DNA from: CAWBLP01 sp963721065
Lineage (GTDB): Bacteria; Pseudomonadota; Alphaproteobacteria; Acetobacterales; Acetobacteraceae
Direction of reading: 5' to 3'
DNA: 64,000 nucleotides
Assembly: GCA_963721065.1 (NCBI GenBank)
Contig: CAVRHO010000004.1
Coordinates: 186,001 to 250,000, forward strand
In this document: positions 34,409 through 43,875 of the stretch, in pieces
How positions within the stretch are numbered: position 1 is the stretch's first letter
Layout: every line of letters begins with the position of its first letter
Notes under the pieces: generated by a model
Database searches by the model: none
What the model was told of the DNA's origin: nothing
Seen by the model: only the letters and a program-made list of their open reading frames with translations
Translations under genes and position numbers: made by a program

Positions 34409-36961
34409 ATGACCCAGGATCCTGGCGACCTTGCCGCGTTGGTGCGCCGACTGGCAGGTCGGCGCGTTCTCGCCCGCGTCGCCATCCTGTTCGAGCGCGT
34501 GTGGCCAGCGCTCTGGCCGCCCCTGGGCATTGCCGGCCTGTTCCTGTGCGCCGCGCTGCTGGATCTTCCGCGTTTCCTCCCGCCCGGTCTCCACCTGGCG
34601 CTGCTGATCGTCACCGGGTTGGCGATGGTCGCGTTGCTGGTGCGCGGCCTGGTGGGTGTTGTCGCGCCGAACGATGCCGACGCCGACCGGCGGCTGGAAC
34701 GCGCCTCCGGCCTCAGCCACCGGCCGCTGTCCGTGCTGACCGACCACCCCGCGTACCAGGACGAGGCCGGCCTGACCTTGTGGCAGGCGCATGTCATGCG
34801 GGCGGTCCGGCAGGTGCGCCGGCTGCGCGTCGGCCTGCCGCATCCCGGCCTGGCGCGGCGCGACCGCCGGGCCTTGCGCGGCGCGCTGGTGATCGCGCTG
34901 GTGGCCTGCTTCGCCATCGCCGGCGAGGACGCCCCGGCCCGCCTCGCCTATGCCGTCGAACCGAACCTGCCGCGCGACGCCGGCCCGCCCGGCACCGAGC
35001 TGCAGGCCTGGATCACCCCGCCCGCCTATACCAACGTCGCGCCGCTGTTCCTCAACCCGAAGGGCGGCACGATCTCGGTGCCGGCCGGGTCACACCTGAC
35101 GGTCAGCGTGACCGGCGGCAGCGGCCAGCCGCGGCTGGTACTGGACGGGCACCGCACCGATTTCCGCATGCTGGCCAAGGGGAGCTTCCAGGCGGACCAG
35201 GACCTCACCAGCGGCGGCCATCTGTACGTCCGACGCAACGGCGGACAACTCGCCGGGTGGGACCTGACCGTAGTGGCCGACCGCGCGCCCACCGCGTCCT
35301 GGGCGGACCCGCCGGGCCGCGCCCGCGGCAGCCAGCAGACCCGGCTGCCGTGGAAGGTCAGCGACGACTATGGCGTCACCTCCCTGCAGGCCGAACTCCA
35401 CCTGAAGGCGCGGCCGGAAGCGCCGCCGCTGACCGTGGACATCCCACTGCCGGGCGGCGCGCCGAAATCATCCCACGGGGTGCACCAGCAGGATCTGACG
35501 GCGCATCCCTGGGCGGGGCTGAACGTGATCGCCCGGTTGCAGGCCAAGGACGCCTCCGGCCAGACCGGCACCAGCCAACCTGCGGAATTCGAACTGCCGG
35601 AGCGGCCGTTCTTCAACCCGGTGGCCAAGGCGCTGATCGCCATTCGCAAGGGTCTCAGCCTGCGGCCCGATGACCGCGACAGCGCGGTGGACGCGCTGGA
35701 CAAGCTGATGGTGCAGCCGAAGCTGTTCGGCTCGGATGTCGGCGCCTACATCAATCTCAGCGCGATCTATTACCTGCTGGAATACGACACGTCGCCCAAG
35801 GCGATCCCCGAGGCGCAGCGGCGCTTGTGGGACCTGGCGCTGCACATGGAGGAAGGCCAGACCGAGCAGACCGCCCGCGCCCTGGAACAGGCGCGTCAGG
35901 CAGCGCGCGATGCGCTGAACAAGGCCATCCACGATCCCTCCGCCGCCAACCGGGCCGAGCTGGAAAAGCGGTTGAAGGCGCTGCAGGAGGCGATCGAGCG
36001 CCACATGCAGGCACTGATGCAGGAGGCGGAGCGCAACCGCGCTGCGACGCCGTTCGACTCCAACCAGCGCCACCTGAGCAACCGCGACCTGGAGCGCATG
36101 GCCGAACAGGCCCGCCAGGCGGCGCGACAGGGCAACATGAAGGAGGCGCAGCAGCGCATGGCGGAGCTGGAGCGGATGCTCGACCAGTTGCGCAACGCGC
36201 GGACCCGGCACGCCCAGCGGGACCCGCATGCGCAGCAGCGCAAGCAGGGACGCCAGCAGATGGGCGCGTTGCAGGACATGGTCCAGCGCCAGGGCGGCCT
36301 GCTGGACCACGCGCAGGGCCGCGCCGAGCAGCCGCGGCAGTTCGACAACGAGGCGCCGACCACGAAAACCGATCCGAACGCCCAGAGGGAGGCGGATCGC
36401 CGCGTGCAACAGGCCCTGCGCCGGGCGCTCGGCGAGCTGATGCAGCAGTTCAGTGATCTGACCGGAAAGGTGCCGAAAGGCCTCGGCGAGGCGGACCAGG
36501 CGATGCGCGAGGCCGGCAAGCAGCTTGCCGAGGGCAACGACCGCGCCGCCGGGCGGGCCGAGCAGAAGGCGATCGAGGCGCTGCAGCAGGGCGGCCAGCA
36601 GATGAGCCAGACCATGGCCCAGCAGTTCGGCTCCGGACAGCAGGGCGAGCAAGCCGAGGGCGAGGACGGCAGCCAGGGCCAGATGGGCATGGGCATGCAA
36701 CGCGGGCGCGGCCACGGCGACAGCAACGGCGTACTTCCCGGAGAACGCGGGCGGGCCGACGCCCGGGGCCGCGACCCTCTGGGCCGGCGTCTCGGCCAGG
36801 GCAATGCGGGGGCGGACGAGAGTGCCGACGTGCAGATCCCCGAAAAGCGCGAGTGGCAGCGCACGCGCCAGATCGAGCAGGAGCTGCGCCAGCGCGGCGC
36901 AGAACGATCCCGCCCGCAAGAGGAGCTGGACTACATCCAGCGGCTGCTGAAGCAGTTCTGA
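34409..36961 (+). CDS. TIGR02302 family (DUF4175) membrane protein
   Basis: An 850-residue protein of a family conserved in alphaproteobacteria without known function. Three hydrophobic helices are near the N-terminus (about 31-53, 57-82 and 155-172). A beta-rich periplasmic part follows (AWITPPAYTNVAPLFL marks its start), and then a long Gln/Glu/Arg-rich region (about 480-850) that should form coiled coils, with QLRNARTRHAQRD and repeated QQ/GQ stretches. The C-terminus ends in a short conserved helix (LDYIQRLLKQF). Its constant position after lysA suggests a cell-envelope role. Confidence 0.9.
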   Translation: MTQDPGDLAALVRRLAGRRVLARVAILFERVWPALWPPLGIAGLFLCAALLDLPRFLPPGLHLALLIVTGLAMVALLVRGLVGVVAPNDADADRRLERASGLSHRPLSVLTDHPAYQDEAGLTLWQAHVMRAVRQVRRLRVGLPHPGLARRDRRALRGALVIALVACFAIAGEDAPARLAYAVEPNLPRDAGPPGTELQAWITPPAYTNVAPLFLNPKGGTISVPAGSHLTVSVTGGSGQPRLVLDGHRTDFRMLAKGSFQADQDLTSGGHLYVRRNGGQLAGWDLTVVADRAPTASWADPPGRARGSQQTRLPWKVSDDYGVTSLQAELHLKARPEAPPLTVDIPLPGGAPKSSHGVHQQDLTAHPWAGLNVIARLQAKDASGQTGTSQPAEFELPERPFFNPVAKALIAIRKGLSLRPDDRDSAVDALDKLMVQPKLFGSDVGAYINLSAIYYLLEYDTSPKAIPEAQRRLWDLALHMEEGQTEQTARALEQARQAARDALNKAIHDPSAANRAELEKRLKALQEAIERHMQALMQEAERNRAATPFDSNQRHLSNRDLERMAEQARQAARQGNMKEAQQRMAELERMLDQLRNARTRHAQRDPHAQQRKQGRQQMGALQDMVQRQGGLLDHAQGRAEQPRQFDNEAPTTKTDPNAQREADRRVQQALRRALGELMQQFSDLTGKVPKGLGEADQAMREAGKQLAEGNDRAAGRAEQKAIEALQQGGQQMSQTMAQQFGSGQQGEQAEGEDGSQGQMGMGMQRGRGHGDSNGVLPGERGRADARGRDPLGRRLGQGNAGADESADVQIPEKREWQRTRQIEQELRQRGAERSRPQEELDYIQRLLKQF

Positions 36962-37170
36962 CACCCGGCGCGGACGCCTGATGGTCGGCAGCCGCGGTCC
37001 GCGCCCAATCTGCGCCGCTGCCCCAGCCGTCGTGGCGGGCGCAGGCCTACCATCCACGATTTTGCTGATGGCAACGGCGAACGTCAGGAACGGCCTTCAC
37101 CGGCCGCGACGCCGAATGCCCGCCCGTGTGTCAAACCCTAAGCGGGTTGGTATCGCGGCATCTGCGATCG

Positions 37171-37899
37171 TCATTCGGCGGCCCGCTGCGTGACGGTCGG
37201 GACCGCCGCTGCCGCGTGCAGGCCGGCAGCGCCCGGCAGTCGGATGGGACTCAGCAACAGCCAGTCGCGCAGGCGCTCGCGCAGGTCGCGTGGGCCGATC
37301 ACCTCGATGCGCCCGGACCGCACGCCGGCATCCCAGGCCAGGCTGCCGAACCAGACCGCAATCATCGTGCGGATGTCGGTGGTGATGTACACATCCACGG
37401 GGAAGCCAGGGTCCATCGGACAGAGATCGACGGCCCCGCGGTCGTTCACCACCCACCAGGACTGCCGGTTCGCCGGGCTGTCGGTGAACGCGAAGCAGAT
37501 CGTGATGCGCCGCGCCGGAAACACGCCGGGATCCACCCGGCGGCGGACGTTCCACATCAGGACCGTGACGTCCAGCTCGTCCTCCTCCAGCGGGTCCTGT
37601 GCATAGCGCAGCCCCCATTCGCCCAGTTGGTGGATCACGGGGCCGAGCGCGATGCCGGCTTCGGTGAGGTGCCATTCGCGCGTGTTCCGCGCGCCGACAC
37701 GGCGTTCGACCAGCCCGAACCGTTCGAGCTCCTTCAGGCGCTGCGACAACAGGGTCTGCGACATCAGCGGCACGCCACGCCGGATGTCGTTGAATCGCGT
37801 ACTACCCGCCAGCAACTCATGAACAACCAACGGCGTCCATCGCTCGGCGACAATCTGGGCCGCCTTGGCAATGGGACAAAACTGACCATAGTGCATCAT
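37171..37899 (-). CDS. HxlR-family transcriptional regulator with a C-terminal extra domain
   Basis: A 242-residue regulator. Residues 5-100 form the HxlR winged helix (CPIAKAAQIVAERWTPLVVH, FNDIRRGVPLMSQTLLSQRL, then GLVERRV). HxlR proteins are usually about 110 residues; here about 130 more follow (VYITTDIRTMIAVWFG and similar), resembling the SCP2-like sterol-carrier fold seen in some long HxlR members, which could bind a lipid-like or acyl ligand. It is divergent from an acyl-CoA dehydrogenase, its likely target. GGAGGAAG supports the start. Confidence 0.85.
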   Translation of the reverse strand: MMHYGQFCPIAKAAQIVAERWTPLVVHELLAGSTRFNDIRRGVPLMSQTLLSQRLKELERFGLVERRVGARNTREWHLTEAGIALGPVIHQLGEWGLRYAQDPLEEDELDVTVLMWNVRRRVDPGVFPARRITICFAFTDSPANRQSWWVVNDRGAVDLCPMDPGFPVDVYITTDIRTMIAVWFGSLAWDAGVRSGRIEVIGPRDLRERLRDWLLLSPIRLPGAAGLHAAAAVPTVTQRAAE

Positions 37900-37935
37900 G
37901 GTACTTCCTCCCCGCCGATTGGATGCAGAATACAC

Positions 37936-37954
37936 CCACGACCGGTCCGCGTGG
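37936..37954. promoter_or_regulatory. Imperfect palindrome in the HxlR/acyl-CoA dehydrogenase divergent region
   Basis: CCACG-ACCGGTCCG-CGTGG lies 37 bases before the regulator start. Its position and symmetry suit an autoregulatory operator, but there is no consensus to compare with. Confidence 0.35.
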
Positions 37955-38089
37955 TGCATAATTTGGACTGGCAGGTCCCCCACGAATTCTGAACAGTGCA
38001 ATGGCCAGGACTGTCGCGGCGAATGACGGGTCCGCAGAACCTGGCGCCGCACGGCCGACAACAGGCGACGTCGGACAGGGGAATGCACC

Positions 38090-39220
38090 ATGGGTGAACA
38101 TCTCGACCTGCAGGCACTGGCAGGGGAAATCGGCCCGGGCTTCGCGGAAGGCGCGGCGGAACGCGATGCGGGCGACACGTTCGTCGCCGGGCACTACGAC
38201 GTTCTGAAGCGGCACAAGGTGTTTTCCGCGCTGGTTCCCGCGGACCTGGGCGGTGCCGGGGCGCGCTACAGCGACATGTGCGCATTCCTGCGGCAGCTTG
38301 CGCACTACTGCCCATCGACCGCGCTGGCCGTGTCGATGCACCAGCACCTGGTCGCAGCGGCGGTGTACAACCACCGCCACAGCCGGCCGGGACGCGCGCT
38401 GCTGGAGCGCGTGGCGCAAAGCGAGCTCGTGCTGGTCTCGACCGGCGCCAACGACTGGCTGGACTCCAACGGTTCGGCAATACGCGCCGAACAGGGGTTC
38501 CGCATCACCGCCAGGAAGCCGTTCGCCAGCGGCGCCCCCAAAGGCGGGCTCATCGTGACGTCCGCACCGTTCGAGGACCCGCGGGAGGGCTGGCAGGTGC
38601 TGCACTTCGCCGTGCCGGTCGGCGCCGACGGTGTCTCGCTCGCCGACGACTGGCACACGCTGGGCATGCGCGCCACCGGCTCGCAGAGCGTGATCCTGGA
38701 CGACGTCTTCGTCCCCGACGACGCGGTCGTGCTGCGCCGGCCGCGTGGCCGGTACCATGCGGCCTGGAGCGTGATCCTGACCGTGGCGCCGCCGCTGATC
38801 ATGTCGCCCTATGCCGGCGTGGCGGAAGAAGCGGCCGCGATCGGCGAAGACCTGGCCCGTCGGCGCCGAGGCGATCCGGCAACGCCGCTGCTGCTGGGCG
38901 AACTGGCCAATCACCTCACGACCGTACGGCTGGCGGTGGACGACATGATCCGCCTGGCCGGCGAGCTGGAGGTAGAGGCCACGCTGGACCTGGCCAACGC
39001 CATGCTGGTTCGCAAGACGATCGCGGCCACGCACGTGCTGGCGACGGCGGAGAAGGCGCTGGAGGCGGCGGGCGGCGCCGGCTTCTATCGCGGCGCGGGC
39101 CTGGAACGGCTGTTGCGCGACGCGCATGCCGCGCAATTCCACCCCCTGCCCCCACGCCGCCAGCAAAGCTTCACCGGCCGCGTGACGCTCGGCCTGGACC
39201 CGGTCGCGGAGGCCCCATGA
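38090..39220 (+). CDS. Acyl-CoA dehydrogenase family flavoprotein
   Basis: A 376-residue protein with the three-domain acyl-CoA dehydrogenase layout: an N-terminal helical domain, a central beta domain (WHTLGMRATGSQSVILDDVF) and a C-terminal helical domain (VRKTIAATHVLATAEKALEA, then GGAGFYRG). The usual catalytic Glu positions are not obvious by eye, so it could be a dehydrogenase or a group D flavin monooxygenase-like relative. It starts 190 bases from the divergent HxlR gene, and its stop overlaps the start of a methyltransferase gene (ATGA), implying a two-gene operon. Confidence 0.85.
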   Translation: MGEHLDLQALAGEIGPGFAEGAAERDAGDTFVAGHYDVLKRHKVFSALVPADLGGAGARYSDMCAFLRQLAHYCPSTALAVSMHQHLVAAAVYNHRHSRPGRALLERVAQSELVLVSTGANDWLDSNGSAIRAEQGFRITARKPFASGAPKGGLIVTSAPFEDPREGWQVLHFAVPVGADGVSLADDWHTLGMRATGSQSVILDDVFVPDDAVVLRRPRGRYHAAWSVILTVAPPLIMSPYAGVAEEAAAIGEDLARRRRGDPATPLLLGELANHLTTVRLAVDDMIRLAGELEVEATLDLANAMLVRKTIAATHVLATAEKALEAAGGAGFYRGAGLERLLRDAHAAQFHPLPPRRQQSFTGRVTLGLDPVAEAP

Positions 39221-40047
39221 CCACGGCACCCGGCAGGCCCACGGACCCCCCGGCGGGCGACGGAGACATATGGGCCGTCGGCGAGGTCGTACGAACGCTA
39301 TATCGGCCGCTGGAGCCGCTCCGTCGCGCCCCTGTTCCTCGCCCGAACTCGGCGCGCAGGCGAATGGCAACTGGCTGGATGTCGGTTGCGGCACGGGGGC
39401 GCTCAGCCAGGCGATTCTGGGCTGCTGTGCGCCGCGTTCGGTCATCGGGGTCGATCCGTCCGACGGTTTCCTGGCGCGCGCGCGGCAACAGTTCCAGGAT
39501 CCGCGGATGGACTTCCGCCGCGGCGGCGCCATGGACCTGCCCGTCGCAAGCGCCGCGCTCGACTGCGTGGTCAGCGGCCTGGTCCTGAACTTCGTGCCCG
39601 ACCCGGCGAAGGCCGTCGCGGAGATGCGCCGTGTTGCGCGTGCCGGCGCGACCGTCGCCGCCTATGTATGGGATTACGGCGAGGGCATGGAGGTGATCCG
39701 CCGGTTCTGGGACGCCGCGATCGCCGTCGATCCCGCGGCACGCGCGGCCGATGAAGCGGCCCGAATTCCCGATCTGCCAGCCGGACCCGCTGCAAACCCT
39801 GTTCGCCGATGCCGGTCTGCATGATGTCCGGACCGGCGCGATCGATGTCCCGGCCGTGTTCGGGAATTTCACCGACTTCTGGGCCCCGTTCCTCGGCGGC
39901 CAGGGGCCGGCACCGGCCTATTGCGTCGCGCTTCCGGAGGACCGGCGCGCGCTGCTGCGCGACCATCTGCACGCAACGCTGCCACGCGATTCGACGGGCG
40001 CCATCACGCTTCGCGCCCGGGCGTGGATGGTGCGCGGTACAGCCTGA
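39217..40047 (+). CDS. SAM-dependent methyltransferase (three single-base insertions)
   Basis: Class I methyltransferase. The SAM-binding motif is WLDVGCGTGAL; motif II reads VIGVDPSDGFL and motif III LDCVVSGLVLNF. The family N-terminus YERYIGRWSRSVA is present but lies in a different frame from both start and core. Three extra bases (T near 39288, C near 39349, A near 39763) break it; removing them gives a continuous 275-residue protein. The substrate is unknown. The coupled acyl-CoA dehydrogenase suggests a modification of an acyl or small-acid substrate. Confidence 0.78.
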
Positions 40048-40216
40048 TACCTGCCGCCCCGGTCGATCACCGAGTCGCGAGCGGCAGCGAAACACCGCCG
40101 CAGCACGGGATCGCCGCACTGTTCGCGGCAGGTACCCGGACACGCCTTTCCGGATCCGGCCGTCTTTCCGCACTCGTGCCTTGTCCCGGCGCGGCGGCGC
40201 TCGCTACAAGCAATGC

Positions 40217-40885
40217 ATGAGCGTGCAAGCCTCCCGGCGAATCACCATTGCTCCCAGCCTGCTGGCTGCGGATTTCGCCCGTCTGGGTCAGGAGGTGGCG
40301 GCGATCGAATCGGCCGGCGCCGACTGGCTGCATCTCGACGTGATGGACGGGCATTTCGTGCCGAATCTCAGCTTCGGCCCGCCGGTGCTGCAATCGCTGC
40401 GCCGGCACACGCGCATGCCGTTCGACGTGCACCTGATGATCGCGCCGGTCGATCCCTTCATCCCCGCCTTCGCCGAAGCCGGCGCCGACCACATCCTGCT
40501 GCACCCGGAAGCCGGGCCGCATCTGCACCGGTCGCTGCAACTGATCCGATCGCATGGGAAACGGTGCGGTGTCGTGTTAAACCCCGCGACTCCGACAGAA
40601 ACCGTTGCATGGGTCCTCGATCTGGTCGACATCATTCTGGTCATGTCGGTGAACCCCGGATTCGGCGGCCAGGCCTTCCTGGACTCGCAACTTCCCAAGA
40701 TTGCGGCCCTGCGCCGCATGATCGATGCATCGGGCCGCAGCATCGCCCTGGCGGTGGATGGCGGCATCACCCCGGCGACGGCGCCGCGGGCCATTGCCGC
40801 CGGCGCCGACACGCTGATCGCCGGCACGGCGGTGTTCGGCGCCCCGGACTACGCTGCGGCGATTGCCGCATTGCGGGCCGGGTGA
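40217..40885 (+). CDS. rpe: Ribulose-phosphate 3-epimerase
   Basis: Interconverts ribulose 5-phosphate and xylulose 5-phosphate in the pentose phosphate and Calvin cycles. TIM-barrel signatures are clear: IAPSLLAADFARL, LHLDVMDGHFVPN (catalytic Asp and metal His), VMSVNPGFGGQAF and AVDGGITP (second Asp), with the phosphate loop GADTLIAGTAVF. At 222 residues it is full length. The stop overlaps the GTG start of the heparinase-like gene, a linkage common in alphaproteobacteria. Confidence 0.96.
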   Translation: MSVQASRRITIAPSLLAADFARLGQEVAAIESAGADWLHLDVMDGHFVPNLSFGPPVLQSLRRHTRMPFDVHLMIAPVDPFIPAFAEAGADHILLHPEAGPHLHRSLQLIRSHGKRCGVVLNPATPTETVAWVLDLVDIILVMSVNPGFGGQAFLDSQLPKIAALRRMIDASGRSIALAVDGGITPATAPRAIAAGADTLIAGTAVFGAPDYAAAIAALRAG

Positions 40886-42495
40886 GCGCGGTGGCGAACG
40901 GCACCGATCCACGCCGCTGGCTGCGCGACGCGCGACGCGCGTTTGCCCGGCTGCCCAATTTCCGCATGGGCCGCGTGCCGGACGCGCCCGCCCTGCCGGT
41001 GCGCGATCCCTGGCCGGGCGATCCCGCCCGCGCCGCGCGGCTGCTGAAGGGCGAATTGGAACTCGGCGGCGGCGTACGCCCCCTGAAGCCGGGCGGCTGG
41101 TCCGACTCGAGCGGCTCGCCGGTGCTGCGTTCAGCCGCGCACTCCTTCACCTGGATGCGCGACCTGCGCGCCCTGGGCACCGACGCCGCCCGGCTGCGCG
41201 CCCGCGCGCTGGTGTCCGAGTGGATCACCTCGCCGCCGCCCGACGCGATCGCCCACCGGCCGGACGTGGTAGGCGCGCGCATCACCGCCTGGCTCGGCCA
41301 TTACGACTTCTTCGCTGCCTCGGCCGATGACGGATTCCGCCAGCGGCTGATGGCGCGCCTGGTGTCGGACGCCCGCAGCCTGTCCGCCGCGCTGCCCGCC
41401 GAGGAACTGGACGCCCGCGCGCTGACCGCGCTGAAGGGGTTGATCGCCGCCGCGGTGGCGCTGCCGGAACACGCCGGTTTCCTGACCCGCGCGCTGCGCT
41501 TCCTGCCGCAGGAAATCACGCGGCAGATGCTGCCGGACGGCTGCCACGCCGAACGCAGCCCCGCGGCGCAACTGGCCGCGCTGCAGGACCTGACCGAGAT
41601 CCGCGCCCTGCTGCAGGCCTCGCAGACCCAGCCGCCCGCGGCGTTGACCGGCGCGATCGAGCGCATGGCGCCGGCGCTGCGGGCGATGCGCCACGGCGAC
41701 GGCGGCCTGGCGCTGTTCAACGGCAGCAAGGAGGAAGGCAGCACGCTGATCGACCTGGTGCTGACCCAGGCCGGCCGAGCCGGGCGCGGCCCCGTGTCCC
41801 TGCTGGACGGCGGCTTCCAGCGCCTGCAGGCCGGGCGCAGCGTGCTGCTGGTGGACTGCGGCGCGCCGCCGCCCGAGGGCGTGGACCGCCACGCCCATGC
41901 CGGCACCCTGTCGATGGAACTGTCGGTCGGCCGCGAGCGCCTGATCGTCAACTGCGGCGCCTTCCCGGCCGGCCCGAATGACTGGCGCGACGCGCTGCGG
42001 GCCACGGCGGCGCACTCGACGCTGGTGATCGCCGACGTGTCCAGCAGCGAGGTGAAGCGTGAAGGCCTGGGCCGCCGTCCGGTGACGGTGGAGGCCCAGC
42101 GGCAGGAGGCGAACGGCGCGCATTGGCTGGAGACCAGCCACGACGGCTGGAAGCGCCTGTTCGGCGCGGTGCACCGCCGCCGCCTGTACGTGGCCGAAAG
42201 CGGCGAGGACGTGCGCGGCGAGGACGTGATCGAAGCGTCGGAGCCGCAGCCCTACACGCTGCGCTTCCACCTGCATCCCGACGTCACCGCCAGCCTGCAA
42301 CAGGATGGTGCCGCGGTGCTGCTGCGCCTGCGCTCGGGCAGTGGCTGGCGGCTGCGGGCCGAGGGCGTGAAGATGACGCTGGAGGAGAGCATCTACTTCG
42401 GCGGCAACGAACCGCGGCGGTGCGACCAGGTGGTGCTGACCGGCTACCCCGACGGGCCGCAGCAGGTGAAGTGGGCGATCAGCAAGGTCGGGTGA
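40882..42495 (+). CDS. Heparinase II/III family protein
   Basis: A 537-residue predicted polysaccharide lyase-fold protein: an N-terminal alpha-helical toroid (about 70-300) and a C-terminal beta-sandwich (about 330-537) containing HAHAGTLSMELSVG, where the family places catalytic or zinc His residues, and RATAAHSTLVI. Alphaproteobacterial members often sit between rpe and purH; here rpe is present but no purH follows. The GTG start overlaps the rpe stop by four bases. No signal peptide is seen, so a cytoplasmic or peptidoglycan-linked role is uncertain. Confidence 0.87.
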   Translation: MSAVANGTDPRRWLRDARRAFARLPNFRMGRVPDAPALPVRDPWPGDPARAARLLKGELELGGGVRPLKPGGWSDSSGSPVLRSAAHSFTWMRDLRALGTDAARLRARALVSEWITSPPPDAIAHRPDVVGARITAWLGHYDFFAASADDGFRQRLMARLVSDARSLSAALPAEELDARALTALKGLIAAAVALPEHAGFLTRALRFLPQEITRQMLPDGCHAERSPAAQLAALQDLTEIRALLQASQTQPPAALTGAIERMAPALRAMRHGDGGLALFNGSKEEGSTLIDLVLTQAGRAGRGPVSLLDGGFQRLQAGRSVLLVDCGAPPPEGVDRHAHAGTLSMELSVGRERLIVNCGAFPAGPNDWRDALRATAAHSTLVIADVSSSEVKREGLGRRPVTVEAQRQEANGAHWLETSHDGWKRLFGAVHRRRLYVAESGEDVRGEDVIEASEPQPYTLRFHLHPDVTASLQQDGAAVLLRLRSGSGWRLRAEGVKMTLEESIYFGGNEPRRCDQVVLTGYPDGPQQVKWAISKVG

Positions 42496-42600
42496 TCCCG
42501 GCCGGCGCTTGTCCCTCTTGGCCAGGCACCGCTCCTCCGCGTCCCGGCCGCCTCCCCCGCGTCATGGCTGCCTCCCCCGCGTCATGGCTGCCTCCCCCGA

Positions 42601-42726
42601 GTTATGGCCGGCCCCCGAGTTATGGGCGGCCCCCGAGCCGGCAATCCACCCCGGAACGATCGGGTCGGGATGCAACGGCGCGCGCCTGGACGGGGGCAGA
42701 TGGCCGGCTCGGGGGCCGGCCATGAC
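42601..42726. repeat. Dispersed inverted-repeat element, family A copy 4
   Basis: Left arm GTTATGGCCGGCCCCCGAG is partly duplicated in place; the right arm is an intact ...GGCCGGCCATGAC. The core carries CGGAACGATCGGGTCGGGATGC, closely matching part of copies 1 and 3. Just before it CGTCATGGCTGCCTCCCC is repeated twice (about 42559-42600). Confidence 0.8.
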
Positions 42727-42758
42727 GGGGAGGGGCGGTGTGAGCTCCACCGACCCGG

Positions 42759-42838
42759 ACCACCGCCTACCCGGACAACGACCTACCCGGACAACGACCT
42801 ACCCGGATGACGACCTACCCGGATGACGACCTATCAGG
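42759..42838. repeat. 16-bp tandem array, 5 copies, containing a stop codon of the cupin gene
   Basis: Units of ACAACGACCTACCCGG / ATGACGACCTACCCGG with the outer units diverged. The last unit contains the stop codon of the cupin gene (42834-42836), so the array lies directly at the 3' end of the gloB operon. Confidence 0.9.
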
Positions 42839-43268
42839 ATGACGGCAGGCGGTCGCCCTCGGCCATCTCGAACCCGGCGAACTCGAACGCCGGTGCCACC
42901 ACGCAACTGCACAGCGTCCACGCACCCAGGCTTTCCGCCGACTGCCAGCGATGCGCCGGCACCAGGCCCTGCAGCACCTCGCCGGCGCCGGCATTCGGCC
43001 CCAGGCGGTACGCGGTGTCCGGGGCCACCTGCAGCGCCAGCGGTGCGCCCGCCTGCCACAGCCACATCTCCGCCGCGTCCACCCGGTGCCAGACGCTGCG
43101 TTCGCCGGCGCCCAGCAGGAACAGGATCGCCGTCCCCGCCCCGCGGCCGCCGCCGGCCGGCACATCCCGCCAAGTCTCGCGGTAGTGTCCGCCTTCCGGA
43201 TGCGGCTGCAACCCCAGCGCCCGGATCACCGCCGCGGGGTCCGCGGCGGGGTCGCGCAGGTCGGTCAC
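42834..43268 (-). CDS. Cupin DUF985 family protein
   Basis: A 144-residue single-domain cupin of the DUF985 type: LGLQPHPEGGHYRETWRD, a strand AILFLLGAGERSVWHRV and the core EMWLWQAG. Some relatives act on sugars or are predicted epimerases; the function here is open. The GTG start overlaps the stop of the glutathione S-transferase gene (GTGA), so it is the third gene of a gloB-GST-cupin operon. The stop codon sits inside a 16-bp tandem array, so array expansion or loss could alter the C-terminus. Confidence 0.85.
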   Translation of the reverse strand: MTDLRDPAADPAAVIRALGLQPHPEGGHYRETWRDVPAGGGRGAGTAILFLLGAGERSVWHRVDAAEMWLWQAGAPLALQVAPDTAYRLGPNAGAGEVLQGLVPAHRWQSAESLGAWTLCSCVVAPAFEFAGFEMAEGDRLPSS

Positions 43269-43861
43269 GCCTGGGGCGCGGTCTGGGCGATGCCGGGATT
43301 CTTCGCGAAGGACTCGAACCACGCCGCCAGCTTCGGATGCGCAGGCCGCCACGGGTCGGACGCATACCGAAAATCCAGGTAGCCCAGCGCGCAGGCCACG
43401 GTGATCGAGCCGATATCGACGATGCCGTGCGGCGGCTCTGCCTCCAGCGCGTCCAGCGTGCGGTCCACCGCCGCCTTCTGCCGGGTGATCCAGGCGACGC
43501 GGCCTTCGTCCTGCGGCTTCTGCAGCTCCGCCCGCCGCGGCACCGAGGCGTCCAGGATGCCGTCGCCCATCGCCTGTTGCTTCAGCGCCCGCCAGCGCGC
43601 TGCGCCGTGCGCCGGAAACATCCCCAGCGCGTCGCCGATCGTGTCCAGGTACTCGCAGATCACCGGGCTGTCGAACAGCGCCACGCCGTCATCGGTGACC
43701 AGGCACGGCACCTTCGACAGTGGGTTGGCCGCCAGCAGTTCGGGCGGCGAGTCATTGGCGTTGGTACGCATCAGCTCGATGCGGCCCTGGATATCGCGCG
43801 TGATGGCGCAGGCCATCACTTTGCGCACATACGGGCTGGTCGGGGAGTAGAACAGCTTCAC
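43265..43861 (-). CDS. Glutathione S-transferase family protein
   Basis: A 198-residue GST: an N-terminal thioredoxin-like domain (KLFYSPTSPYVRKVM with the catalytic Ser region, NPLSKVPCL with the cis-Pro, LFDSPVICEYLD) and a C-terminal all-helical domain ending near DPWRPAHPKLAAWF. It conjugates or reduces with glutathione. The GTG start has GGAGG 7 bases upstream and lies 14 bases after the gloB stop. With gloB it suggests a glutathione-dependent detoxification unit. Confidence 0.92.
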   Translation of the reverse strand: MKLFYSPTSPYVRKVMACAITRDIQGRIELMRTNANDSPPELLAANPLSKVPCLVTDDGVALFDSPVICEYLDTIGDALGMFPAHGAARWRALKQQAMGDGILDASVPRRAELQKPQDEGRVAWITRQKAAVDRTLDALEAEPPHGIVDIGSITVACALGYLDFRYASDPWRPAHPKLAAWFESFAKNPGIAQTAPQA

Positions 43862-43875
43862 GGCGACGCCTCCAT

